In this document: positions 35,287-43,368 of the stretch, one piece after another | Numbering within the stretch: position 1 is the first letter of the stretch | Layout: the number at the start of each line of letters is the position of its first letter | Source: an uncultured Acidobacteriia bacterium | GTDB taxonomy: Bacteria > Acidobacteriota > Terriglobia > Bryobacterales > Bryobacteraceae | Direction: 5' to 3' | Assembly (NCBI GenBank): GCA_903923395.1 | Contig: CAIXXM010000101.1 | Location: 51,568 to 115,567 of the forward strand | Length of the DNA: 64,000 nt | Position numbers and translations under genes: made by a program | The notes under the pieces: generated by a model | Databases searched by the model: none | What the model was told of the DNA's origin: nothing | What the model saw: the letters and a program-made list of their open reading frames with translations, nothing else

Positions 35287-36987
35287 TTACTGCGCTGGAA
35301 TCTTTTCCAGAATGGCTGCGCTCTCATCGAGCTTTTCCTGCTTGTAGAGCACACTCGCCAGGGCTTTGAGTGCCTCAACATTCTTCGGCTCAGACTTCAC
35401 GACCTGACGGTAGATCTCCTCGGCACCGGGGTAATCCTTGCGGCGAACGAGTTCATCGGCGGCTTCCATCTTGGTCTTCGTATCGGCGTTCGCTGGCGGG
35501 GGAGGTGCGGGTTTGGAATCCGGCGTCTTGCCGGTTGCGGCTACGCCGGGAGCCGGGCTTGTCGCGGCCGCACCGCGCTTGCCGATCCAGTTGGTAAAGC
35601 CCCAAATCCCGGCAATCAGTACGACCAGACCGACCAGCATTCCGAGCGCTTTGAGCTTACCTGCTGAACCGGAGCCGGAACGCCGCTTCTGCACGGGCTC
35701 TTCGACCGGTTGGGCAGCGCGCTTCTTCGCACGCCGCGGTTGCTCTTCCTCTTCGTCCTCATCGCGCGCGGAGCGCTTCGGAGCGGTGTTGGCAGCTTCG
35801 GCGGCCTTTTGCAGGCGCATGGGAAGATCTTGCGCGAGCCGGTCGACGCCACTGATGAGACGGCTGAGATTTTCTTCGGTCCGCTGCGAGGATTCCCGCA
35901 GCTGGTTCATGTTCTCTGCCTGCGTGGCCATGTCCCGCTCCAGGGCGGAGACGCGGCTGACCAGCTTGACCTGAATGTTCTTAACGAACGTTTCGAGCGT
36001 CTTGATGTGCTGGTCTTCAATTTCCTTCTGCAGCTTTCCGGCCATGGACTGGAAGCGCTGTGTAACCGTCTCCTCAATCAACTTTGGCAAGCGTGCTTCC
36101 AGTTCCCGAACGCTGCGGCCCAGAGTTGCTGCTTCCACCTGCCGGCCACCGCCGCGCAGGGTATCCGCGAATTGATTGCTGAGCCAGCCACCGGGATCTT
36201 GCGGCACGGGCTCAAGCCCGCTTTCCATTCCGCTGACCCGGCCGTCGATGTCATCCAGGCGGTCCAGGATGGGCCGGATTCCTTCGGCCATCATGGACAG
36301 GATTTCGTAATCCCGGTCATTCAAGTTGTCGGCGCCATCTTCCTGGATGCGTTCCCGCAGGCGTTCCCGGATGGGGCCGCGCGGCGAAGAGCGCCGTTGC
36401 TCCTTGGAGGCAGAACGGGTTTCTCTCGGTTCGGAATAATCCCGCTCCCTGGGCGCGCGTTCCTCGCGCTCTGGTGCGAGGGGGCGCTCCTGCAGAAGAC
36501 TGCGATCCAGGCCATCGCGCCGCAGGTGCGGAGAGAAGTACTGGCCGCCGTCCCGAACATAATTAATCGCGTCGAGCAGGTGCCGCGCCGGGCCGTTCTT
36601 CAAAAGGAAGCCATCGCCGCCAGCGCGCACAACTTCGCGGATGATGTCATCGTCATCCGTACCGGAGACGATAATCACCTTGGTATCCAGATGTTCGCTG
36701 CGGACGCTCCGGATGACTTCTATACCGTGAAGGCGGGGAAGATTGAGGTCGATGACGGCGACCTCAGGCTCAAGGGCCCGAATTTCTTCGAGCGCGGTGA
36801 CTCCGTCGGAGCACTGGGCCACGACGTCGCACGCCCCGGTGCCTTGCACCACCGCCGCCATCCCGTCGCGGCGCAAAGCGTCCGCGTCTGCTAGCAATAC
36901 TGCGATCTTGTCTGCCAAGGTAGATATCTGCCCGTGAGAGCTGTTACCACATTCTAGCCTGAAAACGTTCGCGACAAGCCCTTCCAT
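35287..36987 (-). CDS. receiver-coiled-coil-TM-TPR fusion protein (membrane-tethered response regulator)
   Basis: 566 residues from the ATG at 36987, with GGGAG 7 bases upstream. The receiver domain is at ~24-150, with the phospho-acceptor aspartate in AVIDLNLPRLHG and switch K in FLLKNG. It is closely similar to the response regulator at 37922-38611 (both have KxGPARHLxDAI and DGGQY). That similarity continues into the first helix of a LuxR domain (LNDRDYEILSMMAEGIRP), then breaks off before the recognition helix. A long coiled coil follows (~260-400), then an acidic/basic linker, one TM helix near 455-475 (LGMLVGLVVLIAGIWGF) and a C-terminal TPR pair. The coiled coil resembles the neighbouring protein at 37043-37612. 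It cannot bind DNA like its relative; signalling by contact at the membrane is inferred. Confidence 0.82.
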   Translation of the reverse strand: MEGLVANVFRLECGNSSHGQISTLADKIAVLLADADALRRDGMAAVVQGTGACDVVAQCSDGVTALEEIRALEPEVAVIDLNLPRLHGIEVIRSVRSEHLDTKVIIVSGTDDDDIIREVVRAGGDGFLLKNGPARHLLDAINYVRDGGQYFSPHLRRDGLDRSLLQERPLAPEREERAPRERDYSEPRETRSASKEQRRSSPRGPIRERLRERIQEDGADNLNDRDYEILSMMAEGIRPILDRLDDIDGRVSGMESGLEPVPQDPGGWLSNQFADTLRGGGRQVEAATLGRSVRELEARLPKLIEETVTQRFQSMAGKLQKEIEDQHIKTLETFVKNIQVKLVSRVSALERDMATQAENMNQLRESSQRTEENLSRLISGVDRLAQDLPMRLQKAAEAANTAPKRSARDEDEEEEQPRRAKKRAAQPVEEPVQKRRSGSGSAGKLKALGMLVGLVVLIAGIWGFTNWIGKRGAAATSPAPGVAATGKTPDSKPAPPPPANADTKTKMEAADELVRRKDYPGAEEIYRQVVKSEPKNVEALKALASVLYKQEKLDESAAILEKIPAQ

Positions 36988-37042
36988 TAGTTAACTCCCG
37001 TTCGATTTGGGTTCCGCCGCGTAGAAAGACACTTTCGAAAGC

Positions 37043-37612
37043 TCACTGGAACCACCGTTCCCGTTTGGAAGCACCAGTTGCGCCGTTTCGGGATGGTGCG
37101 GTTTGTTCTGCTGCCGGTCGCGCGCCTTCAGGCGATTCGGCCGCAAGCCTGTGGCTGGCGAGTTTCTCGATTCCCTGGAGCAATCGCTGGATATTCCGCT
37201 CTGTTTGCAGGGAGTAGTCGCGCAATTCCCCGATGGCATCTCCCTGTTCGGAGACGCTCGCCTCCAGTGCGCCGATCCGGCTGACCACGCGGCTTTGCAC
37301 ATTTTCCACAAAGGCATGCAGTGTGGCCTGCTGGCGCTCTTCTGCCTCCGCACGGAGTCTGGTTTCGAGTTCCGCCAGGCGCGTGTCGACGAGTTCGGCG
37401 ACAAGATCCTGTACAGGGCTTGCCACCTGCTGTGGCTGCGGCGTCTTGGTCGATTGCCACTCCAGAGCCGTGAGCCTGTCCGCCACTGAACCTGTTTCGG
37501 GCAAGGGTTCGGGAAGAGTCCGCGGTGCGAGGGATTCGCCGACACGGATTCCCACGCCAAGGGCAATGCCTCCGCCTACCGACGCCGCGAGAATGTTCCA
37601 GAGTTTTGCCAT
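37043..37612 (-). CDS. single-TM coiled-coil protein, paralogue of the fusion protein's coiled coil
   Basis: 189 residues. A short N-terminal hydrophobic segment (NILAASVGGGIALGVGI) could anchor it in the membrane. Residues ~60-165 are coiled coil. HAFVENVQSRVVSRIGALE, then QTERNIQRLLQGIEKLA, lines up with ETFVKNIQVKLVSRVSALE, then RTEENLSRLISGVDRLA, in the adjacent fusion protein. The tail is low-complexity. It ends 55 bases before the fusion gene on the same strand, so both are probably one transcript. Function unknown; a role as oligomerisation partner of the fusion protein is inferred. Confidence 0.72.
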   Translation of the reverse strand: MAKLWNILAASVGGGIALGVGIRVGESLAPRTLPEPLPETGSVADRLTALEWQSTKTPQPQQVASPVQDLVAELVDTRLAELETRLRAEAEERQQATLHAFVENVQSRVVSRIGALEASVSEQGDAIGELRDYSLQTERNIQRLLQGIEKLASHRLAAESPEGARPAAEQTAPSRNGATGASKRERWFQ

Positions 37613-37921
37613 GAAGACTCAGCGCCCGGCTCCAATTGGGTGCGGGTCACAACAAGATAGTGCTTCCTAACTGCACTTTATCTCTTCGTTAGCGGTTTTG
37701 TCCGGTACTGGAGCCGGATTTATGTATCAGTACTCCTCAGAAAAACCCGTGTAATGTGGGCCTGGAGTGGCGCTTTGTCCCGGCTGGGGTCGGATTATTG
37801 GATCAGGAGCCTGTTATGACCTTCGGAATCAAGGGCATACATGGGTGCTGCCCATGCCAACGCAGATCAGATTCGTCTGGTCTTCCGGCTGTTTATGTCT
37901 GCCAGAGGGGACAATACCCCG
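37613..37921. other. 309-base gap without a recognised gene
   Basis: Short open frames here have no ribosome binding site and no protein-like pattern. The only structure I see is a short dyad, GGGG-N6-CCCC near 37907-37920, just after the stop of the minus-strand response regulator; it could be a weak terminator. The rest probably holds the promoter of the minus-strand coiled-coil/fusion operon. Confidence 0.5.
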
Positions 37922-38611
37922 TTAGTTGGGCAGTCCGAGCGTCTGGAGGTTGCGCTGGATGGCGAAGCGCACCAGACCGGCGATGCCGTCAATTTCCAAT
38001 TTGCGCATAATATTGGCGCGGTAAGTGTCCACTGTTTTGGGGCTGATTGCCAGTAATTGCGCAATATCTTTGGGCCGCATGCCGTCGACCAGGAAAGAGA
38101 ACACCTCGTACTCGCGCTTGCTCAAGAGCATGAGCGGGTCCTTGAGTTCCTTTTTATTATCAATGGTTTCGCGGCGAAGAAGCGGGGTCAGATACTGGCC
38201 GCCGTCCTGGATGTAAGTGATGGCGTCAAACAGGTGGCGCGCGGGTCCATCTTTCAATAAATAGCCGTTGGCACCGCTGCGGAATAATTCACGAATGACG
38301 TTCTCATCGCGGCTGATGGAAAGCACGATCAGCTTGGTGGTCAGTTTCAACTGGCGGACCTTGCGGATCACTTCCAGACCATGCAGCTTCGGCATATTCA
38401 GGTCGAGAACCGCGAAGTCGGGCTTCAGGTTCTGGATCAGGTCCGCGGCTTCCTGGCCGTCGGAGCACTGTGCCAGGATCTGAATATCATTGCGGGAAGC
38501 GCAGAAGGCGGCAATGCCTTCCCGGACGATCCCGTGATCGTCGGCGAGAATCAGGGTGATGGGCGCAGTGCCGTGCGCCAGATTCTGGGCGGTGCCTGGT
38601 TGCTGAATCAT
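37922..38611 (-). CDS. NarL/LuxR-family response regulator
   Basis: 229 residues. The receiver domain has acidic pair DD (ILADDHGIVR), the phospho-acceptor D in AVLDLNMPKLHG and K in GYLLKDG. A complete LuxR-type helix-turn-helix follows (LLSKREYEVFSFLVDGMRPKD, then ISPKTVDTYRANIMRKLEI). The start overlaps the kinase stop by 4 bases (ATGA), so kinase and regulator are cognate. It is the intact counterpart of the N-terminal half of the fusion protein at 35287-36987. Confidence 0.93.
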   Translation of the reverse strand: MIQQPGTAQNLAHGTAPITLILADDHGIVREGIAAFCASRNDIQILAQCSDGQEAADLIQNLKPDFAVLDLNMPKLHGLEVIRKVRQLKLTTKLIVLSISRDENVIRELFRSGANGYLLKDGPARHLFDAITYIQDGGQYLTPLLRRETIDNKKELKDPLMLLSKREYEVFSFLVDGMRPKDIAQLLAISPKTVDTYRANIMRKLEIDGIAGLVRFAIQRNLQTLGLPN

Positions 38612-39471
38612 TCTTCCTCGTTCAATGGGATAGAGACTAATACGGTGGTTCCGGTCTTGCCACTTTCAAAGCGGCACGTTCCGCCCAGAGCGGCGGCGTG
38701 TTCCCGGAGGGCTTCCATTCCGATGCCGGACCCATCGCCCTTCACCTGGAACCCGCGGCCATTATCGGTGACCTGCAGATAAACGTTGGTGTCGTCCGTA
38801 CTCAAGACGATGCGGATTGCGGTTGCACCCGCATGGCGCACTATATTGGACAGGCACTCCTGGGTGCAGCGGTAGAGAGCAATTTTTACGGCGTGAGGCG
38901 GTTCCTGGTGCAGTTCCGCGGCTTGTAACTGGATGTCGTATTGCTGGTCCAGGCCTCCGTTGGAGATGAGGGACTGGATTGCTTCCTCCACCGAAAGTTC
39001 CTGCCAGGCCGGAGGATGGAGTCTATGTGACACAGCGCGGACCTGCTGCAAGGCCTGATCGGCCAGAGTGTTGAGGCGTTCGAGTGCCTCCAGTGCCCGG
39101 ACAGGGATGTCACCGGCGCACTCATGGAGGATTTCGAGGTTCAGCTTGATGCCGGAGAGCGGCTGCCCTGCACCGGCGTGAAGGTCTCTGGCAATCCGGG
39201 CCCGTTCCTTTTCAATCTCATGGAGGACCATGGCTCTGCCAGGTGCGGGTCTCCGACGCTTCGATTGCAACTCGACGAGATCGTCGAGACGGCACATCTT
39301 CGTACCCATCTTGGACAGCATTTCAGCCCAGGCCAGGTCGGCGGTGGCGGACGCGTGGTTGATCTTGCGGTATCTCATTCCGTAACCCCGGAAACCAGGC
39401 GGGACGGGTTGAATCTCAGGCAGGTCGTACCCTGTCGATATCGGTGATTGTTGTTGTACACCGTCAGACAC
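38608..39471 (-). CDS. soluble NarX/DegS-type histidine kinase with atypical H-box
   Basis: Up to 287 residues from a GTG at 39471, which follows AGGAA closely; an ATG at residue 32 is an alternative. There is no TM segment or recognisable sensor domain, only a short N-terminal helix before the HisKA_3 domain. The H-box reads RDLHAGAGQPLSGI, with alanine where the family usually has an acidic residue after the histidine. The ATPase has CLSNIVRHAGAT, VTDNGRGF and GSGIGMEAL. The substituted residue is the D of the DxxxQ motif known in NarX for phosphatase activity, so phosphatase function may be reduced (inference). Confidence 0.88.
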   Translation of the reverse strand: MSDGVQQQSPISTGYDLPEIQPVPPGFRGYGMRYRKINHASATADLAWAEMLSKMGTKMCRLDDLVELQSKRRRPAPGRAMVLHEIEKERARIARDLHAGAGQPLSGIKLNLEILHECAGDIPVRALEALERLNTLADQALQQVRAVSHRLHPPAWQELSVEEAIQSLISNGGLDQQYDIQLQAAELHQEPPHAVKIALYRCTQECLSNIVRHAGATAIRIVLSTDDTNVYLQVTDNGRGFQVKGDGSGIGMEALREHAAALGGTCRFESGKTGTTVLVSIPLNEEE

Positions 39472-39613
39472 TTCCTATAGTTATATCGGAATCCGGTGAA
39501 ACACAAGGACTAAATTGACTAAGGATAGTCCTATTGGTACTTTTGGGGGTTAACCAAGGTCCTGGTAATCGCAGTGCTATCAAAAGGCAACAAACACAGG
39601 TATACTCATTTCC

Positions 39614-40015
39614 ATGTCGGACCTGTGGGTGAAAGCGGGACAGACGCTGTTGATTGTGGCCGGGGTTGGCATCGGCATACTCCGTGGCCGGGGTTCCTTC
39701 CCTGTTGCCGCCGGTGCCGGGCAAGCACAACTGGCGGAACTGGAAGGGAATTACCGGGCACTGGCGGAGTCAGTGCGGTCGCTCGAAGACCGGACCACGT
39801 TGCTGGAGTCGGTGCAGGGCGATGTGGTGACGCATTCGCAACTGGATTCGGCGATTGAGCTGGCATTTGCGCCGCTCTGCCGCGATCTCGACCGGCGTTT
39901 TCAGCAGCAAGCGGAATCAGTGGAGGCACTGCGGGCGATGGTTTCGCGCACGGACGAATTGCTCGACCGCGTGCTGGAGAATTTGGAATCGATGGAGCAC
40001 CAGGCAGCAGCCTGA
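39614..40015 (+). CDS. small single-TM coiled-coil protein, third member of the cluster's coiled-coil family
   Basis: 133 residues. An N-terminal hydrophobic helix (AGQTLLIVAGVGIGI) is followed by a coiled coil. The ending EALRAMVSRTDELLDRVLENLESME is similar in spacing and composition to ELRDYSLQTERNIQRLLQGIEKL in the protein at 37043-37612. It is on the plus strand, divergent from the kinase gene, and convergent on the next response regulator through a strong shared terminator. No known domain; role inferred only from context. Confidence 0.62.
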   Translation: MSDLWVKAGQTLLIVAGVGIGILRGRGSFPVAAGAGQAQLAELEGNYRALAESVRSLEDRTTLLESVQGDVVTHSQLDSAIELAFAPLCRDLDRRFQQQAESVEALRAMVSRTDELLDRVLENLESMEHQAAA

Positions 40016-40033
40016 GTTTTCTCCGCAGAAACA

Positions 40034-40071
40034 AAAAGAGGGTTGCCGGTGGGATCCGGCAACCCTCTTTT
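40034..40071. terminator. bidirectional intrinsic terminator
   Basis: A perfect 16-bp stem, AAAAGAGGGTTGCCGG with CCGGCAACCCTCTTTT, loop TGGGAT, with U-tracts in both directions. It separates the plus-strand coiled-coil gene from the minus-strand response regulator. Confidence 0.95.
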
Positions 40072-40094
40072 CATTCTTGGTGCGCCTTCGGCAG

Positions 40095-40838
40095 CTAGAA
40101 CTTGTACTGCGGGCGGGGCATGACTTCTTCACGGGCCGAGCGGACCGGAACCCGTTCCACAAAGAACGAACGGGGCGGTTGCCAGACGGGGGACTGGCCG
40201 GGTTTGGGAGCCTTCTGCTGCGGGTCCGTCATGCCGGAACCGGGGGTCAGATTCTTCAAGCCGAACAGGGCGAGTTCGAAGCGGTCTTTGACGCCGAGCT
40301 TCTGGAACAGCCGGGAGAGGTAAACCTTGACGGTGCCTTCCGAGATGTTCAGTGCGGTCGCGATCTCCTTATTCTTCAAGCCCTGGCTCAGGAGGCTGAC
40401 GAGTTGGCCCTCCCGGCGGGTTAAGGAGTAGCGGCGCGCGGTCATGATGCTGTCCGTGAGGGCTTTTTCAAACCAGAGCTCGCCATCGTTGACGCGGGTC
40501 AGGCAACGGACGAGGGCTTCCAGAGGAAGAGTCTTCCTGAGGATGCCGCGGACGCCCAGGCTCATGGCCTGCAGTGCAAGTTCCGTGGAGATGGAATGAA
40601 CCCAGAGCACGATCTTCGCGTGGCAGGCAGTCTCTTGCAGGCCGCTCAGCGCGTTAAAGGTTACATCTGAGGTCAAATCCACCAGGAGGATATCAGGTTG
40701 TTCTGATTCCAGGTGTCCGCGAATCTGAGTCATCTCTGTACAGTACGTACAGAACTCCAGTCCGTCTGCTCCCGCCAGTATGTTCTTGAGCCCTTCCGCG
40801 AGAATCGGCTCGTCCGTGCAAAGAAGTACACTCGCCAT
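40095..40838 (-). CDS. NarL/LuxR-family response regulator with C-terminal extension
   Basis: 247 residues. The receiver has a D in ILLVDLTSD and a K in ILRKTLP, but the acidic pocket is weak (LLCTDEPILA) and the D is not followed by the usual MP. The LuxR-type domain is complete (SLTRREGQLVSLLSQGLKNKE, then ISEGTVKVYLSRLFQKLGV). A basic, proline-rich tail of ~45 residues follows. No kinase is adjacent on this strand; the kinase at 38608-39471 lies about 600 bases away and could serve both regulators (inference). Its start faces the structured intergenic region upstream of the PilZ/Tad genes. Confidence 0.88.
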   Translation of the reverse strand: MASVLLCTDEPILAEGLKNILAGADGLEFCTYCTEMTQIRGHLESEQPDILLVDLTSDVTFNALSGLQETACHAKIVLWVHSISTELALQAMSLGVRGILRKTLPLEALVRCLTRVNDGELWFEKALTDSIMTARRYSLTRREGQLVSLLSQGLKNKEIATALNISEGTVKVYLSRLFQKLGVKDRFELALFGLKNLTPGSGMTDPQQKAPKPGQSPVWQPPRSFFVERVPVRSAREEVMPRPQYKF

Positions 40839-41194
40839 ATGTCTGGAAGCTTACCATCAAGCCGACATAATTTCTAATACTTTTTGTAGTTTTCTTTAGA
40901 TAAATATTGTGGGAAACCCCCGGTCGCCACCCGCCGCGCTCGGACTACTACGGATTGTGGTGGCCGGGGAGTGTTGCACTAGGGAAAATCTGATACCTGT
41001 AGCACCAACCCCTTGGTTTTATTATCTTTATGAATTCTTTGGATTCGTGTTTGTCCTAGGGTAAACCCGATTTTCGCCCTACCTTCCCCTGGTTGACTAT
41101 CGGTATGTAACTAACGTTATTAGCCGCGTACAACCCATTTTCAGTCTTGTTTGTTGCCCCGGGTCGGCCTAAATTGGGACTGTAATCAAACGAA
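40839..41194 (+). promoter_or_regulatory. 356-base divergent intergenic region with a strong hairpin, upstream of PilZ and Tad genes
   Basis: No coding frame is convincing. Bases 40918-40930 (CCCCGGTCGCCAC) pair with 40957-40969 (GTGGTGGCCGGGG) over 13 positions, two of them G-U pairs if transcribed on the plus strand but A-C mismatches on the minus strand, so a plus-strand RNA is favoured. A smaller hairpin (ACCAA-CCCC-TTGGT) near 41001-41014 is followed by TTTATT and could be a weak terminator. The surrounding sequence looks more AT-rich than the genes. It may be a 5' leader controlling the PilZ gene and the pilus genes beyond, or encode a small RNA. Confidence 0.5.
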
Positions 41195-41581
41195 ATGGAC
41201 CGCAGAACAAAGACACGGCTGGACGTCGAACTCACCTGCTACGTGGGCACGGCGAGGGTCATTGCCAGACCCTTCAGGACCGTGACAAAGAACGTGAGCC
41301 GTACTGGGATGTTGATGCAATGGGATAGTACTAAGCCCGTTCCACTCGTAGGACGAAAGCTTACTGTGGATCTCGAGCTACCAGAAAATTCCGAATACGG
41401 TCCCAGGGTAATGCAGTGCAGGGCCACGGTGGTTCGCGTGGACCAGTTAAGTGGTGGTAATCAGGCGCTGGCGCTGAAGATTCACAGCATGAAGTTCATG
41501 CAGACTCCGAAGGCGGTCAGGCAGCTTGGCACGGAGCAGGCGTTGTTGTCGATGCCTCTCCCGACGGCGAGGGAAATGTAG
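41195..41581 (+). CDS. PilZ-domain protein (probable cyclic-di-GMP receptor)
   Basis: 128 residues, a single PilZ domain. The two ligand motifs are present: RxxxR (RTKTR at 4-8) and (D/N)xSxxG (NVSRTG near 32-37). Beta strands such as KLTVDLELPE and QCRATVVRV complete the barrel. It probably binds cyclic-di-GMP. The GT-C/Tad genes follow after 20 bases, linking second-messenger level to Flp pilus function (inference). Confidence 0.88.
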   Translation: MDRRTKTRLDVELTCYVGTARVIARPFRTVTKNVSRTGMLMQWDSTKPVPLVGRKLTVDLELPENSEYGPRVMQCRATVVRVDQLSGGNQALALKIHSMKFMQTPKAVRQLGTEQALLSMPLPTAREM

Positions 41582-41601
41582 TTCGACGGAAAGAAGCTTA
41601 T

Positions 41602-43368
41602 ATGTTGCTGCCTGTCACAGAACTTGAAACCCGGATGGAAGCGCCCCGGCTCCGCACAGCGGAAGCCGAAGCGGCGGCCCGTCTGGAATCTGTGCGGCCG
41701 GCAAGTCCGGCGGTTCCCTGGATCGCCCGCCTGCTTCCTTCTTTGACTGACATCGCCTTCTTAATGCCGATCTTTTTCATGTTCATCAAGCTCAACGGCG
41801 CAAGAAAGCTGCTGGGCGATGGTGACACGGGCTGGCACATCCGCACCGGCGAGTGGATGCTGGCAAACGGGCAGGTTCCCCACACAGATATGTTTTCCTT
41901 CACACGCCCCGGCCAGGCCTGGTTTGCCTGGGAATGGCTCTGGGATGTGATGTTCGCCGCTCTGCATGCCCGCTGGGGAATGGGAGCGGTGGTTCTCGTC
42001 AGCCTGACAGTGATCTGTCTGACGAGCGCCCTGCTTTTCCGGCTGGTCCGGAGAAAGTGTGGCAACGGGTTGGTCGCCATAGCCGTGACCCTATTGGCGA
42101 CGGGGGGCTGCGCGATTCACTGGCTTGCCCGGCCCCATCTTTTTACCCTGCTCTTTTTTACTGTCACGCTGCACTTGACGGAGCGGGCTGCTGAAGGCCG
42201 CACCAAGCTGCTGGCGGTCCTGGTGCCGATGACACTGCTGTGGGTCAACCTGCATGGCGGCTTCTTCGTGATCTTCCTGGTGCTGGCGACTTATATCGGC
42301 AACCTGGCCGTGCAGGCGCTCATTGAAGCGGATGCCGACCGGCGCGGAGAGTTCCTGCGGTCCTTAAAGCCCTGGCTGATGACGTTCGGCGCGTGCTTCG
42401 CGGTGACCTTTGTGAATCCCTACGGCTGGAATCTGCACAAGCACATGGCGGAGTACCTGACGGACCCGTACAATCTGCGGTACATCACCGAGTTTCAGGC
42501 CATGGACTTCCACGCTCCCGTGGTGGTGTACTTTGAGCCGCTGATGGTGGCCGGCATTCTGGCGGCGCTCTGGAATCTGAAGAACCGCCGGTTCCAGGAA
42601 GTTTTCCAGACGCTCGGCTGGATGCAGCTGGCGCTGATGGCGCAGCGCAACATTCCGCTCTTCGCGATTGCGGTTTCCCCGATCGTAGCGCAGGCCTTGA
42701 TGGCGCTCCTTGCCTCGGCTGGCAAAAGCAATCTGGTTGGCTGGCTGCGGAATACCCCCGGAAAGTTTCTTGCTGCGGCAGCGGGTGTGGATGAGACGGA
42801 CCGCATCCCCCGCTTGTATCTCGCCAGTGTGTTGCCCCTGGCGGCCGTCGGGACTTTGCTTCTTCTGCCCAAGCCGGTAAACGCGCAGTTCGCGGTCACC
42901 TATGACCCGGCGGACTATCCCGAGAAGGCGCTCGCCATCCTGGGAGCACCTAACTCCGGGCGTATCTTCACCGACGATGAATGGGGCGACTATCTGATTT
43001 ACAAGCTCTACCCCGCCCACAAGGTCTTTGTCGACGGACGGAGCGATTTTTACGGCGATGAGTTCGGCGAAGAGTATCAGAAGCTGATGACCGTGAATTA
43101 CGGTTTCGAGAAGGTTCTCGATAAGTACAGCATCGACACGATCGCGCTGTCTCCGCGCTTTGCGTTGACCACGACGCTTAAATATTCCACAGGCTGGAAG
43201 GTTGTCTATGACGACCACGTGACGGTGATATTCCGCCGCACACAGCCTCTAACAAGTTCTGCCGTTTCCAGTAGCGGCGGAAGAGACCGTGATCGCGGGA
43301 TCACGAACACCAACAGTGATCTCGCGATCACCCCAACCCAACCAAACCAAAGAGGAGAAACACAATGA
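41602..43368 (+). CDS. multi-pass membrane protein, probable GT-C-type glycosyltransferase
   Basis: 588 residues with about ten hydrophobic helices. Residues ~70-110 read GDGDTGWHIRTGEW, then VPHTDMFSFT, then AWEWLWDV, an acidic loop after the first TM helix like that of GT-C lipid-linked sugar transferases. A soluble C-terminal part (~425-555) contains GRIFTDDEWGDYLIYKLYP and VFVDGRSDFYG. The last ~30 residues are low-complexity and overlap repeated DNA dyads. The gene ends in ATGA overlapping flp1. It may glycosylate a surface protein or make a glycolipid; linkage to the pilus is inferred from the overlap only. Confidence 0.7.
   Translation: MLLPVTELETRMEAPRLRTAEAEAAARLESVRPASPAVPWIARLLPSLTDIAFLMPIFFMFIKLNGARKLLGDGDTGWHIRTGEWMLANGQVPHTDMFSFTRPGQAWFAWEWLWDVMFAALHARWGMGAVVLVSLTVICLTSALLFRLVRRKCGNGLVAIAVTLLATGGCAIHWLARPHLFTLLFFTVTLHLTERAAEGRTKLLAVLVPMTLLWVNLHGGFFVIFLVLATYIGNLAVQALIEADADRRGEFLRSLKPWLMTFGACFAVTFVNPYGWNLHKHMAEYLTDPYNLRYITEFQAMDFHAPVVVYFEPLMVAGILAALWNLKNRRFQEVFQTLGWMQLALMAQRNIPLFAIAVSPIVAQALMALLASAGKSNLVGWLRNTPGKFLAAAAGVDETDRIPRLYLASVLPLAAVGTLLLLPKPVNAQFAVTYDPADYPEKALAILGAPNSGRIFTDDEWGDYLIYKLYPAHKVFVDGRSDFYGDEFGEEYQKLMTVNYGFEKVLDKYSIDTIALSPRFALTTTLKYSTGWKVVYDDHVTVIFRRTQPLTSSAVSSSGGRDRDRGITNTNSDLAITPTQPNQRGETQ
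43288..43331. promoter_or_regulatory. two tandem dyads GTGATC-N4-GATCAC upstream of flp1
   Basis: Dyad 1 is at 43288-43305 (CGTGATC-GCGG-GATCACG) and dyad 2 at 43316-43331 (GTGATC-TCGC-GATCAC). Both share the same half-site and the same 4-base spacer length, with centres 27 bases apart. They lie 33-77 bases before the flp1 start, in the 3' end of the GT-C gene. They could be operators for a dimeric regulator or RNA hairpins. The half-site resembles CRP/FNR sites, but the spacing is two bases longer. Confidence 0.55.

Noticed and set aside
40957..40976. Sigma-54 promoter (TGG...TTGCA) before the PilZ gene
   Set aside because: GG and GC are 12 bases apart instead of the required 10.
43288..43331. 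CRP-type binding sites
   Set aside because: The half-sites resemble TGTGA/TCACA, but the spacing is two bases too long for the standard CRP site, so they are reported only as unnamed dyads.
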